Of a stretch of 61,460 bases of DNA, positions 42,795-50,604 are shown one piece after another. The position numbers and the translations under genes are program-made. Where the stretch lies: the NCBI GenBank assembly GCA_035541895.1, contig DATKMK010000125.1, positions 1-61,460 of the forward strand. The letters run 5' to 3'. This stretch comes from DATKMK01 sp035541895 (GTDB lineage Bacteria; Desulfobacterota; Binatia; HRBIN30; JACQVA1). A model generated the notes under the pieces. That model was not told where the DNA came from, did not search any database, and was given only the letters and a program-made list of their open reading frames with translations. How positions within the stretch are numbered: position 1 is the first letter of the stretch; every line of letters starts with the position of its first letter.

Positions 42795-43844
42795 ATGCGC
42801 CGTAGAGCACTGATCGGACTTACTGTGGCGGTCGTCATGGCGGCGACTGTGATCCTCGTTCGCCTGCGGAGCCGACCACCGGAAATCGGGAAGACGGCGA
42901 TCGTCACGCGCGGGAGCATCGAGCGCGTGGTGGTCGCGTCGGGGACGATCGAGCCGGAACATCTCGTCGACGTGCGCGCCAAGGTCAGCGGCATCGTCGA
43001 ACGCTTCCACGTCGACGCCGGCGATCGGGTCACCGCCGGACAGGTGGTGGCGGAGATCGAGCGGGAAACGCTGGAAGCGGCGGTGCGCGAGGCGCGCGCG
43101 GTGGTGAATGAGGCGCAAGTCGAGCGCGATCACGCGGGCGTCGAGTTGCAGCGCAAGATCGATTTGTTTCGCAGCGGCGTGGAATCGCAAGATGTGCTCG
43201 ATCGCGCGCGCAGCGAACACGCGCGTGCCGACGCACGCCTCGAACGTGCGCGCGCCACGCTCCAGCGCCTCGAACAGGAACTCGCCTACGCGACGATTGC
43301 GGCGCCGATCGACGGCTTGGTGCTGCGCCGCGAGCTCAACCCCGGCGCGGCAGTCGCCTCGGTGGCTTCGGTCACCGGCGGCACGGTGCTGATGACGATC
43401 GCCGACACCTCGCAAATGCACCTGTTGGGCACCGTGGACGAAAACGAGATCGCGCAGGTCCGGGTCGGGATGCCGGCGCGCATTCGTACCGAGGCCTACA
43501 GCGACCGGGTGTTTCCCGGCCGCGTGCGCAAGATCGCCTCGCTCGGCGATCGCAAGGAGAACGTCACCTCGTTCAAGGTTGAAGTCACCGTGCTCGACGG
43601 TGTGGACGCGTTGTGGCCGCGGATGTCGGGCGATGCGGACATCATCGCCGAGATCCACGACAACGCACTGGTCCTGCCGGAGGCGGCGCTGCTGTATGAG
43701 GGAAAGGACATCGTCGTCGAGCGCGTCGAGCATGCCTCGCCGTCGCATCTCGTACGCCGACCCGTGCGCCTCGGCATCACCACCGGGGATCGAGTGGAAA
43801 TCCTCGACGGCCTGATCGACGGCGATGAGGTCAAGTTGCAGTAG
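42795..43844 (+). CDS. Periplasmic adaptor subunit, HlyD/MacA family
   Basis: The 349-residue protein has an N-terminal membrane anchor (LIGLTVAVVMAATVILV). A lipoyl half-domain (VSGIVERFHVDAGDRVTAGQVV) is split by a coiled-coil hairpin (about 85-175), followed by the second lipoyl half ATIAAPIDGLVLRRE and a beta-barrel domain. This is the membrane-fusion component that bridges an ABC exporter to an outer-membrane channel. It heads a run of four genes (adaptor, ATPase, two permeases), with 15 bp to the ATPase. No TolC-like outer-membrane gene is in the window. The 198 bases upstream contain no gene. Confidence 0.92.
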   Translation: MRRRALIGLTVAVVMAATVILVRLRSRPPEIGKTAIVTRGSIERVVVASGTIEPEHLVDVRAKVSGIVERFHVDAGDRVTAGQVVAEIERETLEAAVREARAVVNEAQVERDHAGVELQRKIDLFRSGVESQDVLDRARSEHARADARLERARATLQRLEQELAYATIAAPIDGLVLRRELNPGAAVASVASVTGGTVLMTIADTSQMHLLGTVDENEIAQVRVGMPARIRTEAYSDRVFPGRVRKIASLGDRKENVTSFKVEVTVLDGVDALWPRMSGDADIIAEIHDNALVLPEAALLYEGKDIVVERVEHASPSHLVRRPVRLGITTGDRVEILDGLIDGDEVKLQ

Positions 43845-43859
43845 GGGGGCGCGACCTCG

Positions 43860-44555
43860 ATGAGCCCGGTCATCAAACTCACGGGCGTGACCAAGCTCTA
43901 CGACATGGGTGAGGCGCCGGTGCGCGCGCTCAACGGCATCGATCTCGAAATCGCCCGTGGCGAGTATGTCGGCGTGATGGGTCCATCGGGATCGGGCAAG
44001 ACGACGTTGATGGATGTTCTCGGGTGTCTCTCGCGTCCAACCACCGGCACGTATGAGTTTGGGGGCCAACGCGTCGATCAACTGGACGAAGCCGGCTTGG
44101 CGCAACTGCGCGGCGAGCGCATCGGATTCGTATTTCAAGCCTTCAACCTGTTGCCGCGCTTGAGCGCGGTCGAAAACGTCGAGTTGCCGTTGCTGTATCG
44201 CCGGGTGCCGCGCGCCGGACGCCGCCGGCGCGCGCTCGAACTGCTCGACCGCGTCGGGTTGAGTGCGCGTGCGCGACACCGTCCGGCGGAGTTGTCGGGC
44301 GGCGAGCGCCAGCGTGTGGCGATCGCGCGCGCGCTGGTGAACCAGCCGGCTGTGGTGCTGGCCGACGAGCCGACCGGCGCCCTCGACACCGCCACCGGCG
44401 ACGCGATCATGGATTTGATCGAGTCGCTCAATCACGAAGGACATACCGTGGTGGTCGTGACCCATGATCCCCGAATCGGCGACCGCGTGACGCGTCAGGT
44501 ACGGCTGCGCGACGGCGTGGTCGAATCCGATGTGACACGGACCGCGAAGCGCTAG
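43860..44555 (+). CDS. MacB/LolD-type ABC exporter ATPase
   Basis: The 231-residue ATPase has Walker A GPSGSGKTT, Q loop VFQAFNLLPRLSA, signature LSGGERQRVAIA, Walker B VVLADEPTGALD and switch His in VTHDPRI. The AFNLLPR and EPTGALD strings are typical of the MacB/LolD/FtsE group. Unlike enterobacterial MacB, the ATPase is a separate protein and is followed by two permease genes, so the complex probably has two identical ATPases on two different permeases. Confidence 0.95.
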   Translation: MSPVIKLTGVTKLYDMGEAPVRALNGIDLEIARGEYVGVMGPSGSGKTTLMDVLGCLSRPTTGTYEFGGQRVDQLDEAGLAQLRGERIGFVFQAFNLLPRLSAVENVELPLLYRRVPRAGRRRRALELLDRVGLSARARHRPAELSGGERQRVAIARALVNQPAVVLADEPTGALDTATGDAIMDLIESLNHEGHTVVVVTHDPRIGDRVTRQVRLRDGVVESDVTRTAKR

Positions 44556-44565
44556 GACGCCGCAT

Positions 44566-45792
44566 ATGTTCGGCGCGATCATCCGACAGGCGTTCGCTAC
44601 CATGTGGCTGCATCGCCGATGGGCGGCGCTGACGATGTTCGGCATCGTGTGGGGGACGGCCTCGGTGGTGTTGCTGGTCGGCTGGGGCGTCGGCGTCCAT
44701 CGCATGGTCGATCGCGGTTTGCAGAAGATCGGCAAGAATCTGGTGTACGTGCTGCCGGGTCGGGTGGGCGAGGATCTTTCTCCGGCGGACGAACGACGCA
44801 CGGTGACGTTCAAGCTCGAAGACGTGGCGGCGGTGCGGATGTCGACGCGGCGGGCCGAGGTTGTCAGCAGCGAGTTGTTGCAATGGGCCTACGTCCGTGG
44901 CGCGGCCAGCGGGCGGAACGTCGACGTGCGCGGTGTCGAGCCGACGATGCAAGCGCTGCGCGGCGCGACACTTGCCGACGGACGCTTCATTTCGCCCGAG
45001 GACGTCCGCTTCCGGCGTCGCGTCGCCGTGATTGGGCAGACCGCGCGGGAACGATTGCTGGGTCCGCGGCCGGCGATCGGCGCGCGTGTGAGCGTGAACG
45101 GAGAGAGCTTCGTCATCGTCGGTCTGCTTGAGCGCGTCGGCACGCAACTCAGTCGTAATCGCACCGAGACCGACGAGCAGATCTGGATTCCGATCACCAC
45201 GGCAATGACCATCACCGGCCGCGAGCATGTCGACGCGCTGCTGACGCGTCCTACCGAACGGCGACTGAACGACGACTTGAAGCGCGAGGTGCGTGCAATC
45301 CTCGCGCGGCGCCTGCACGTGTCGCCGACCGACGAGGAAGCCGTGTTCATCATCAGCTTGGTCGACATCCTGTCTGGTTTCGACTCCGTGTTCGCCGGTC
45401 TCAAAGTGTTCTTGATCGCGTTGGCGGTCGGGACGCTGCTGATCGGCGGCATCGGCGTGATGAACATGATGTTGGTCTCGGTCAGTGAGCGCCGCCGTGA
45501 GATTGGATTGCGCTTGGCGGTCGGCGCGCGCCGAGGGCACGTGGTGGGACAATTCTTGATCGAGACCTTGGTGATCACCTCGGTCGGTGGATTCACGGGC
45601 CTCGCGCTCGGACTCGGGGCATGCATTGGCTTGGGCCGGTTGCCGAGCGACGTGTTGCCGGTGCCCGTGATCGTCCCGAGTGTGGTGGTGATGGCCGTGG
45701 CGGTGACCACGCTGGTCGGGGTGTTGTCCGGCAGCGGTCCGGCGTGGCGCGCCGCGCGCGTCGATCCCGCGGAGTCGTTGCGAGCGGATTGA
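44566..45792 (+). CDS. MacB-like FtsX-family permease 1
   Basis: The 408-residue permease has one N-terminal helix (WAALTMFGIVWGTASVVLLV) followed by a large periplasmic MacB-PCD domain of about 230 residues. Three C-terminal helices contain the FtsX signature around IGGIGVMNMMLVSVSERRREIGLRLAVGA; the string is split by the membrane. It pairs with the second permease immediately downstream. The start ATG follows the ATPase by 10 bp and its TGA shares one base with the next ATG (TGATG), so equal translation is likely. Confidence 0.93.
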   Translation: MFGAIIRQAFATMWLHRRWAALTMFGIVWGTASVVLLVGWGVGVHRMVDRGLQKIGKNLVYVLPGRVGEDLSPADERRTVTFKLEDVAAVRMSTRRAEVVSSELLQWAYVRGAASGRNVDVRGVEPTMQALRGATLADGRFISPEDVRFRRRVAVIGQTARERLLGPRPAIGARVSVNGESFVIVGLLERVGTQLSRNRTETDEQIWIPITTAMTITGREHVDALLTRPTERRLNDDLKREVRAILARRLHVSPTDEEAVFIISLVDILSGFDSVFAGLKVFLIALAVGTLLIGGIGVMNMMLVSVSERRREIGLRLAVGARRGHVVGQFLIETLVITSVGGFTGLALGLGACIGLGRLPSDVLPVPVIVPSVVVMAVAVTTLVGVLSGSGPAWRAARVDPAESLRAD

Positions 45793-47039
45793 TGATTCGG
45801 GATCTCCTCACCGAGGCGATGCGCAACGTGCGGGCGCATTGGATGCGGGTGCTGCTCACCGGCTCCGGCATCGTCTGGGGCATCGCCCTGTTCATCGCGT
45901 TGACCGCCATCGGCAGCAGCAACCGCGAACACTACCGCGAAAAGATGGAAGCCGTCGGGCGCAAGGTGATTTACGCGTTCCCCGGCGTCGTTCCGAAACG
46001 CGGCGCGGGGAATCGCAACGCGCGTCGGGTGGAACTCGATGGCGACGATCCACCGCGGCTGACCGGATCGCCATTGGTAGAGGACGTCGCGGCCGAACTG
46101 TGGACCGGTCCGCGCGTGCTCAAGGGCGGCGGTCATATCAAAGTCGTGTGGACCTACGGCGTTGCGCCGGCAGCGTCGCGCATCCGCAATTTCCAAGTGG
46201 GGCGCGGGCGATTCATCTCCGACGCCGACATCGCCGACCGCCGGCGCGTGTTGGTGATCGGCGCGACGGTCGAGCGGCGACTGTTCGGCCGGAAGTCGGC
46301 GCTCGGACGCGCCGTGCGTCTGGACGGTCAGCCGTTCCGCATCATCGGGGTGTCGGTGCGGAAGGGCGAACAGATGGTCAATATGGGGCCGCGCGACGAT
46401 GAGCAGGTACTGATGCCGATCTCGACGGCGCAGACGCTGTTCACCGGCAGCGACAAGATCGGCTACGTGATTTACGAACCGCGCACGCGGCCGGAGGGAG
46501 CGGCATCGACCGAACGGGTGCGCGCATTGCTGGCCCGCCACCACTACTTCGTTCCGGCCGATGAAGAAGCGGTGAGCTTCTTCAACATCGCCGAGGCGAT
46601 GAAGCTCATGGAGTTGATCAGCCTCGCGTTGCAGATTTTCCTGGTCGCGTGTGGAGCGGTGACGTTGGCGGCCGGCGCCGTGGGCGTCATGAACATCATG
46701 CTGGTCGCGGTGGCCGAGCGCACGCGCGAAATCGGTTTGCGGAAGGCGGTCGGCGCGACCCACCGTGACGTGTTCGTGCAGGTGATGGGCGAGACGGTAG
46801 TCATCACGGTAACCGCCGGCAGCACCGGGCTGGTGCTCGGTGCGATGATCATTTCGGCGCTGCGCTTCCTGCGTGGATCGGCCGAGCGAGTGCAGTTTCT
46901 GATGCCGCAAGTGAGCTTCTCGCCGGCCCTTGCGGTGCTCGCGTTCGTGGTACTGGTGGCGGTCGGGGTCCTCGCCGGGGTGGTTCCCGCGCTGCGCGCG
47001 GCAAGGCTCGATCCCGCGGTGGCGCTGCGCGAAGAGTAG
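45792..47039 (+). CDS. MacB-like FtsX-family permease 2
   Basis: The 415-residue protein is a paralogue of the preceding permease with the same plan: N-terminal helix (MRVLLTGSGIVWGIALFIAL), a periplasmic domain, and three C-terminal helices with GVMNIMLVAVAERTREIGL and KAVGATHRDVF. The ATG at 45792 was chosen because it overlaps the previous stop by one base; the longer frame is a shadow. Two unequal permeases sharing one ATPase suggest a heterodimeric exporter. Its cargo is unknown; the family handles lipoproteins, peptides, macrolides and glycolipids. Confidence 0.93.
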   Translation: MIRDLLTEAMRNVRAHWMRVLLTGSGIVWGIALFIALTAIGSSNREHYREKMEAVGRKVIYAFPGVVPKRGAGNRNARRVELDGDDPPRLTGSPLVEDVAAELWTGPRVLKGGGHIKVVWTYGVAPAASRIRNFQVGRGRFISDADIADRRRVLVIGATVERRLFGRKSALGRAVRLDGQPFRIIGVSVRKGEQMVNMGPRDDEQVLMPISTAQTLFTGSDKIGYVIYEPRTRPEGAASTERVRALLARHHYFVPADEEAVSFFNIAEAMKLMELISLALQIFLVACGAVTLAAGAVGVMNIMLVAVAERTREIGLRKAVGATHRDVFVQVMGETVVITVTAGSTGLVLGAMIISALRFLRGSAERVQFLMPQVSFSPALAVLAFVVLVAVGVLAGVVPALRAARLDPAVALREE

Positions 47040-47080
47040 CGCTTCCTCCGCCCAGAGGCTGTGCTACAAAGTGCGCCGCT

Positions 47081-49480
47081 ATGGAGTCGCTGGCGGCGGT
47101 TTTGCGGCGCATTCCGGTTTTCGCGGATCTTCCGCGCGGCAGTTTCGCCAAGATCATTGCCGACCTGCGGGAAGAGCGTCACGCGCCCGGGACGGTGCTG
47201 TGCTACGAGGGCGACGAGGCCCTGGATTTCTACATCATCAAATCCGGCTTCGTAGAGGTGTTGGTGAACCGCGGCGCCAATCAACGCGAGCTGGTCGCGG
47301 TCAACGGTCCGAACGATTGGTTCGGCGAACGCGCCTTGTTTTCTGATCGTCCCCGTTCCGCAACGGTTGTCACACGCACCGAAGTCGAGGTGTGGCGGTT
47401 GGCGAAGGAGAAGTTCGACGAATTGATCGAAGAAAATCCATCGTTGATTCTCCATTTCACGCAGGTGATCAGCGATCGGCTCTATCGCGGCAACCAAGAA
47501 CTCTCGAAGGTCCAATCGGCGTTCACGCGACAGATGGACGCATTGCTGAACCAGCAGCCGGAGCCACAGCGCGCGTTCCTGACTGCAAGCGCAATTCTCA
47601 CCGATTTAGATCCCACGGTATTGGGAGAACTACTCGAACACGATGACGCGGCACCACTGCTGGCGGAGTTGGAGGCGCAAGGGATCTTCGTCGTACGGCA
47701 GGACGGTCGGTTGATGCACCTCGAAGCCGTGCAGGAATTCTTGTTGACGACGCTGCGCAAAGAGATCGGCGTCGAGGGGGTGTGCTTGCGCCATCGTGCG
47801 GCAGCCCAGTTGTATGACCGCCTCGGTCGCTGGGAGCAGGCTCTCGAACATCATCTTGCGGCCGGAGACGTGCGGGTCGCCGCGCGATCGTTGGCGGTGC
47901 ACATGAACGAGCTGCTCGGCAGCGGTCGCCTCGACAGCGCACAGCGCTGGCTGGCTCGGATTCCGAAGGAAACGATTGAGGAATTCTTGCCGGAGCTGTC
48001 CGATCAGGTGGAAAACGTGTCGCAGTCAACCGGGAATGACTTCGTGACGGTGTTCCTACGTGGGGAGTGGAAGCCCCAGATCGATTCCAGCGGGGCGAAA
48101 TGGTTCGGCGCGCTGGCTGGCGTAGCCGGGGCTGTCGCCATCGCGCAGGCGTCGCCGCCGGCGGGTCTCGGTCCTGCAGGCATGCACATGCTCGGATCGC
48201 TGACGTGGGCGGTCGCGTTCTGGGCCTTCGATGTGCTGCCGGACTATGTTGTGGGACTGGGATTGATCATGAGCTGGATTCTCTTCGGCATTGTTCCTCC
48301 CGACATTGCGGTGTCGGGATTCACGACCGGGCCGTTCTTCTTGATCATCGGCGTGCTCGGCATCGCGGCATCCTTGCAAAGCTCTGGGTTGCTGTTTCGA
48401 CTGGCGCTGCAGGTGTTGCGACGGTTCCCGCTGACATATCGCGGCCAAGCGATGGGCTTGGCGCTCAGCGGCACCGCAATCAGTTCGGCGATTCCCGACG
48501 TGACCTCGGGCGTCGCGATCGCGGGGCCGATTATTCTCGCGCAGGCGGAATCGCTCGGCTATGCGCGACGGAGCAATGGTTCCGCCGGTCTCGCGATGGC
48601 TGCGGTACTCGGGTTCGGGCAGATGAGTCCGTTCTTCCTGACCGGCGCAGCCGAGAACCTGCTCGCATGGGGTCTGTTGCCGGAAACGGCGCGCGCTGAG
48701 ATTTCCTGGATCGGATGGTTGGTGGCCGCGCTGCCGTTGGCGCTGGTGACGTTCGTCGCTGGTTTTGCTGCGACGATGCTACTCTTTCCCCCGGAGTTCC
48801 AGCCGACGATTTCTCGCGGTCTGATCGAAACGCAAATCGAAGCGCTCGGCAAACCCTCGCGGGCGGAAGTTGTGAACGCGGTCGTGTTGGTGCTGGCGAT
48901 GATCGGATGGATCACTGGGCCCTATCACGGTGTGGATGCGGCGTGGGTCGCGATGACAGGTTTGGCGGTGCTGCTGACGGCGAACTTGCTCGATCGGCCG
49001 ACTTTTCGGGCGGGGATCTATTGGGACTTTCTATTCTATCTCGGCGCCGTGCTCGGATTGACCGGCGTGGTGCACCAGGTCCACGTCGACACGTGGGTGA
49101 TTGAGCGATTGAAGCCGATCCTCGAACCGATGGCTGAGTATCCGGCGAGCTTCCTCCTGGTGACAGCGGTGGGAATTTTTGCCGCGCGTTTCATCCTCCC
49201 AAGTTTTCCGCTCGTGTCGCTTCTCACGTTGACCGTTGTCCCGATTGCCGCGAATGCGGGAATCCGTCCGCTCAGTCTGATTCTCGTGATCTGCACGACC
49301 GTGGCCGTCTGGTTTCTGCCCTATCAAAGCACGTATTACTTGGCACTGTACTTCGGGACGAAGGAGAAGGCGTTCACGCACGGGCAAGTGCGGGTCCTCG
49401 CCTGGAGTTATGGACTCATCTACTTACTCGCGATCTGCGTTGCGATTCCTTACTGGCGACTCTTAGGGCTGTTGCGGTAA
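47081..49480 (+). CDS. Cyclic-nucleotide-binding / MalT-like helical / DASS-type permease fusion
   Basis: This 799-residue protein has three parts. Residues 1-125 form a CNB domain with a perfect phosphate-binding cassette, FGERALFSDRPRSATV (Glu83, Arg92). Residues of about 160-305 resemble the winged-helix and first TPRs of MalT/LuxR STAND regulators: ILTDLDPTVLGELLE, LAELEAQGIFVV, EAVQEFLLTTLRKE, then LYDRLGRWEQALEHHLAAGD. From about 335 to the end are roughly 12 membrane helices of the divalent anion/sodium symporter (SLC13/DASS) group, with the typical late PYQSTYYLALYFG. I infer an anion or dicarboxylate transporter controlled by cAMP or cGMP. I know of no described protein with all three parts. 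It stands alone after the MacAB-like genes and 137 bp before the mevalonate operon. Confidence 0.88.
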   Translation: MESLAAVLRRIPVFADLPRGSFAKIIADLREERHAPGTVLCYEGDEALDFYIIKSGFVEVLVNRGANQRELVAVNGPNDWFGERALFSDRPRSATVVTRTEVEVWRLAKEKFDELIEENPSLILHFTQVISDRLYRGNQELSKVQSAFTRQMDALLNQQPEPQRAFLTASAILTDLDPTVLGELLEHDDAAPLLAELEAQGIFVVRQDGRLMHLEAVQEFLLTTLRKEIGVEGVCLRHRAAAQLYDRLGRWEQALEHHLAAGDVRVAARSLAVHMNELLGSGRLDSAQRWLARIPKETIEEFLPELSDQVENVSQSTGNDFVTVFLRGEWKPQIDSSGAKWFGALAGVAGAVAIAQASPPAGLGPAGMHMLGSLTWAVAFWAFDVLPDYVVGLGLIMSWILFGIVPPDIAVSGFTTGPFFLIIGVLGIAASLQSSGLLFRLALQVLRRFPLTYRGQAMGLALSGTAISSAIPDVTSGVAIAGPIILAQAESLGYARRSNGSAGLAMAAVLGFGQMSPFFLTGAAENLLAWGLLPETARAEISWIGWLVAALPLALVTFVAGFAATMLLFPPEFQPTISRGLIETQIEALGKPSRAEVVNAVVLVLAMIGWITGPYHGVDAAWVAMTGLAVLLTANLLDRPTFRAGIYWDFLFYLGAVLGLTGVVHQVHVDTWVIERLKPILEPMAEYPASFLLVTAVGIFAARFILPSFPLVSLLTLTVVPIAANAGIRPLSLILVICTTVAVWFLPYQSTYYLALYFGTKEKAFTHGQVRVLAWSYGLIYLLAICVAIPYWRLLGLLR

Positions 49481-49499
49481 CCCTGAGACGAGGCCTCGC

Positions 49500-49528
49500 T
49501 TGACAACCAAGGAGTTCGCGCGTAGACG
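49500..49528 (+). promoter_or_regulatory. Candidate promoter for the mevalonate-hopanoid operon
   Basis: A perfect -35 box TTGACA (49500-49505) is followed after 17 bases by TAGACG (49523-49528), which matches the -10 consensus at only three positions. The predicted start of transcription falls within the first palindrome described next, which would suit repression. This is the best candidate in the 137-bp gap before mvaD. Confidence 0.4.
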
Positions 49529-49530
49529 GC

Positions 49531-49544
49531 TAACCATTCGGTCA
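49531..49544. promoter_or_regulatory. Candidate operator 1 (TAACC-N4-GGTCA)
   Basis: TAACC and GGTCA form a near-perfect inverted repeat around four bases (ATTC). The form TRACC-N4-GGTYA is like operators of some TetR-family regulators (for example the RutR type, TTGACCA-N2-TGGTCAA). A second site of the same form lies 69 bp downstream, centre to centre. Confidence 0.45.
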
Positions 49545-49598
49545 ACTATGCGGCTTAGAGCGATGCCGGGGCGGCAAATGGTGAGGGTCAATAAGAAG

Positions 49599-49614
49599 TT
49601 GACCGGGCGGTTAA
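49599..49614. promoter_or_regulatory. Candidate operator 2 (TTGACC-N4-GGTTAA)
   Basis: TTGACC and GGTTAA make an inverted repeat with one mismatch around GGGC, ending four bases before the GTG start of mvaD. The TTGACC arm also pairs with GGTCAA at 49586-49591. Its location would let a bound repressor block transcription or ribosome access for the whole operon. Confidence 0.45.
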
Positions 49615-49617
49615 GTC

Positions 49618-50604
49618 GTGGCTGAGGCTGTTGCACGAGCGAATGCAAACGTTGCGCTTGCGAAATACTGGGGCAAGCGCAACGAGATGCTGAATTTGCC
49701 CTACACCGGCAGCGTGTCGGTTACCTTGGCCGGGTTGACCACGACGGCGAGGGTGTCTTTCGGCAGTGCGGCCCTTTGCGATCGCATTGTATTGAGCGGA
49801 GCACCCGCTGCCAGTGCCGAGGCAGGCCGAGTGAGCGCGTTCCTCGATATTGTGCGGCGGAATGCGGGAAGTTACGCCCGAGCCGAGGTCGAGATTGCAA
49901 GCAACTTCCCGATTGCCGCTGGATTGGCATCGTCGGCGTCAACCTTCGCGGCGATGGCACTCGCGGCAACTCGCGCTGCCGGGCTCTCCCTTTCGAAGCG
50001 CGAGCTTTCGGTACTTGCTCGCCGAGGGTCGGGGTCGGCCGCGCGGTCGGTGTTCGGCGGCTTTGTGGAATGGTACGCGGGAGAATCGAGCGACGGCACG
50101 GACTCGTTTGCCGAGCAAATCGCGCCGCCGGATCACTGGCAACTCGGTGTCGTCGTGGCGATCACACATGAGGGGCCGAAGGGGATTGGCTCGCGCGCAG
50201 GGATGGCTCACTCGGTGAAACAGTCACCGTTCTTTCCGGTGTGGCTGCAAACACACGACGCCGACCTTGAGGCGGTTCGTCGCGGCGTCGCTGAACGCAA
50301 TCTGCGATTGGTCGGCGAAGCGGCCGAGCACAATTGCCTCAAGATGCACGGCGTTGCGATTGCAGCGAGGCCACCGGTTCTCTACTGGACTCCGGCGACG
50401 TTGGCCGTGATGCAGTGTGTGTGGCGGATGCGCGCGGAAGGCATCGAAGCGTTTTTCTCGATCGATGCCGGTCCGCAAGTGAAAGTGTTCTGTCCGATCG
50501 CGCAGCGACCTGTCGTGGCCCATGCCCTCACGACTGTCCCTGGCGTTCAAAGAGTGTTGCTATCCGAGCCGGGCGGTGGCGTCGAACTGGTGGAGACCGC
50601 ATGA
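49618..50604 (+). CDS. mvaD: Diphosphomevalonate decarboxylase
   Basis: The enzyme makes isopentenyl diphosphate from mevalonate 5-diphosphate by ATP-driven decarboxylation. The 328-residue GHMP-fold protein has the family opening ANANVALAKYWGKRNEML, the ATP loop SNFPIAAGLASSASTFAA, and the catalytic Asp in FFSIDAGPQVKVF. The start is GTG at 49618; the repeated TTGACC/GGTCAA elements lie just before it. It is first in a nine-gene operon and its TGA overlaps the ATG of the next gene by four bases (ATGA at 50601-50604). Confidence 0.94.
   Translation: MAEAVARANANVALAKYWGKRNEMLNLPYTGSVSVTLAGLTTTARVSFGSAALCDRIVLSGAPAASAEAGRVSAFLDIVRRNAGSYARAEVEIASNFPIAAGLASSASTFAAMALAATRAAGLSLSKRELSVLARRGSGSAARSVFGGFVEWYAGESSDGTDSFAEQIAPPDHWQLGVVVAITHEGPKGIGSRAGMAHSVKQSPFFPVWLQTHDADLEAVRRGVAERNLRLVGEAAEHNCLKMHGVAIAARPPVLYWTPATLAVMQCVWRMRAEGIEAFFSIDAGPQVKVFCPIAQRPVVAHALTTVPGVQRVLLSEPGGGVELVETA

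Noticed and set aside
49488..49500. Short palindrome around GAGGCCTC after the CNB/DASS gene as a terminator.
   Set aside because: There is no loop or T-run; it is too short to be meaningful.
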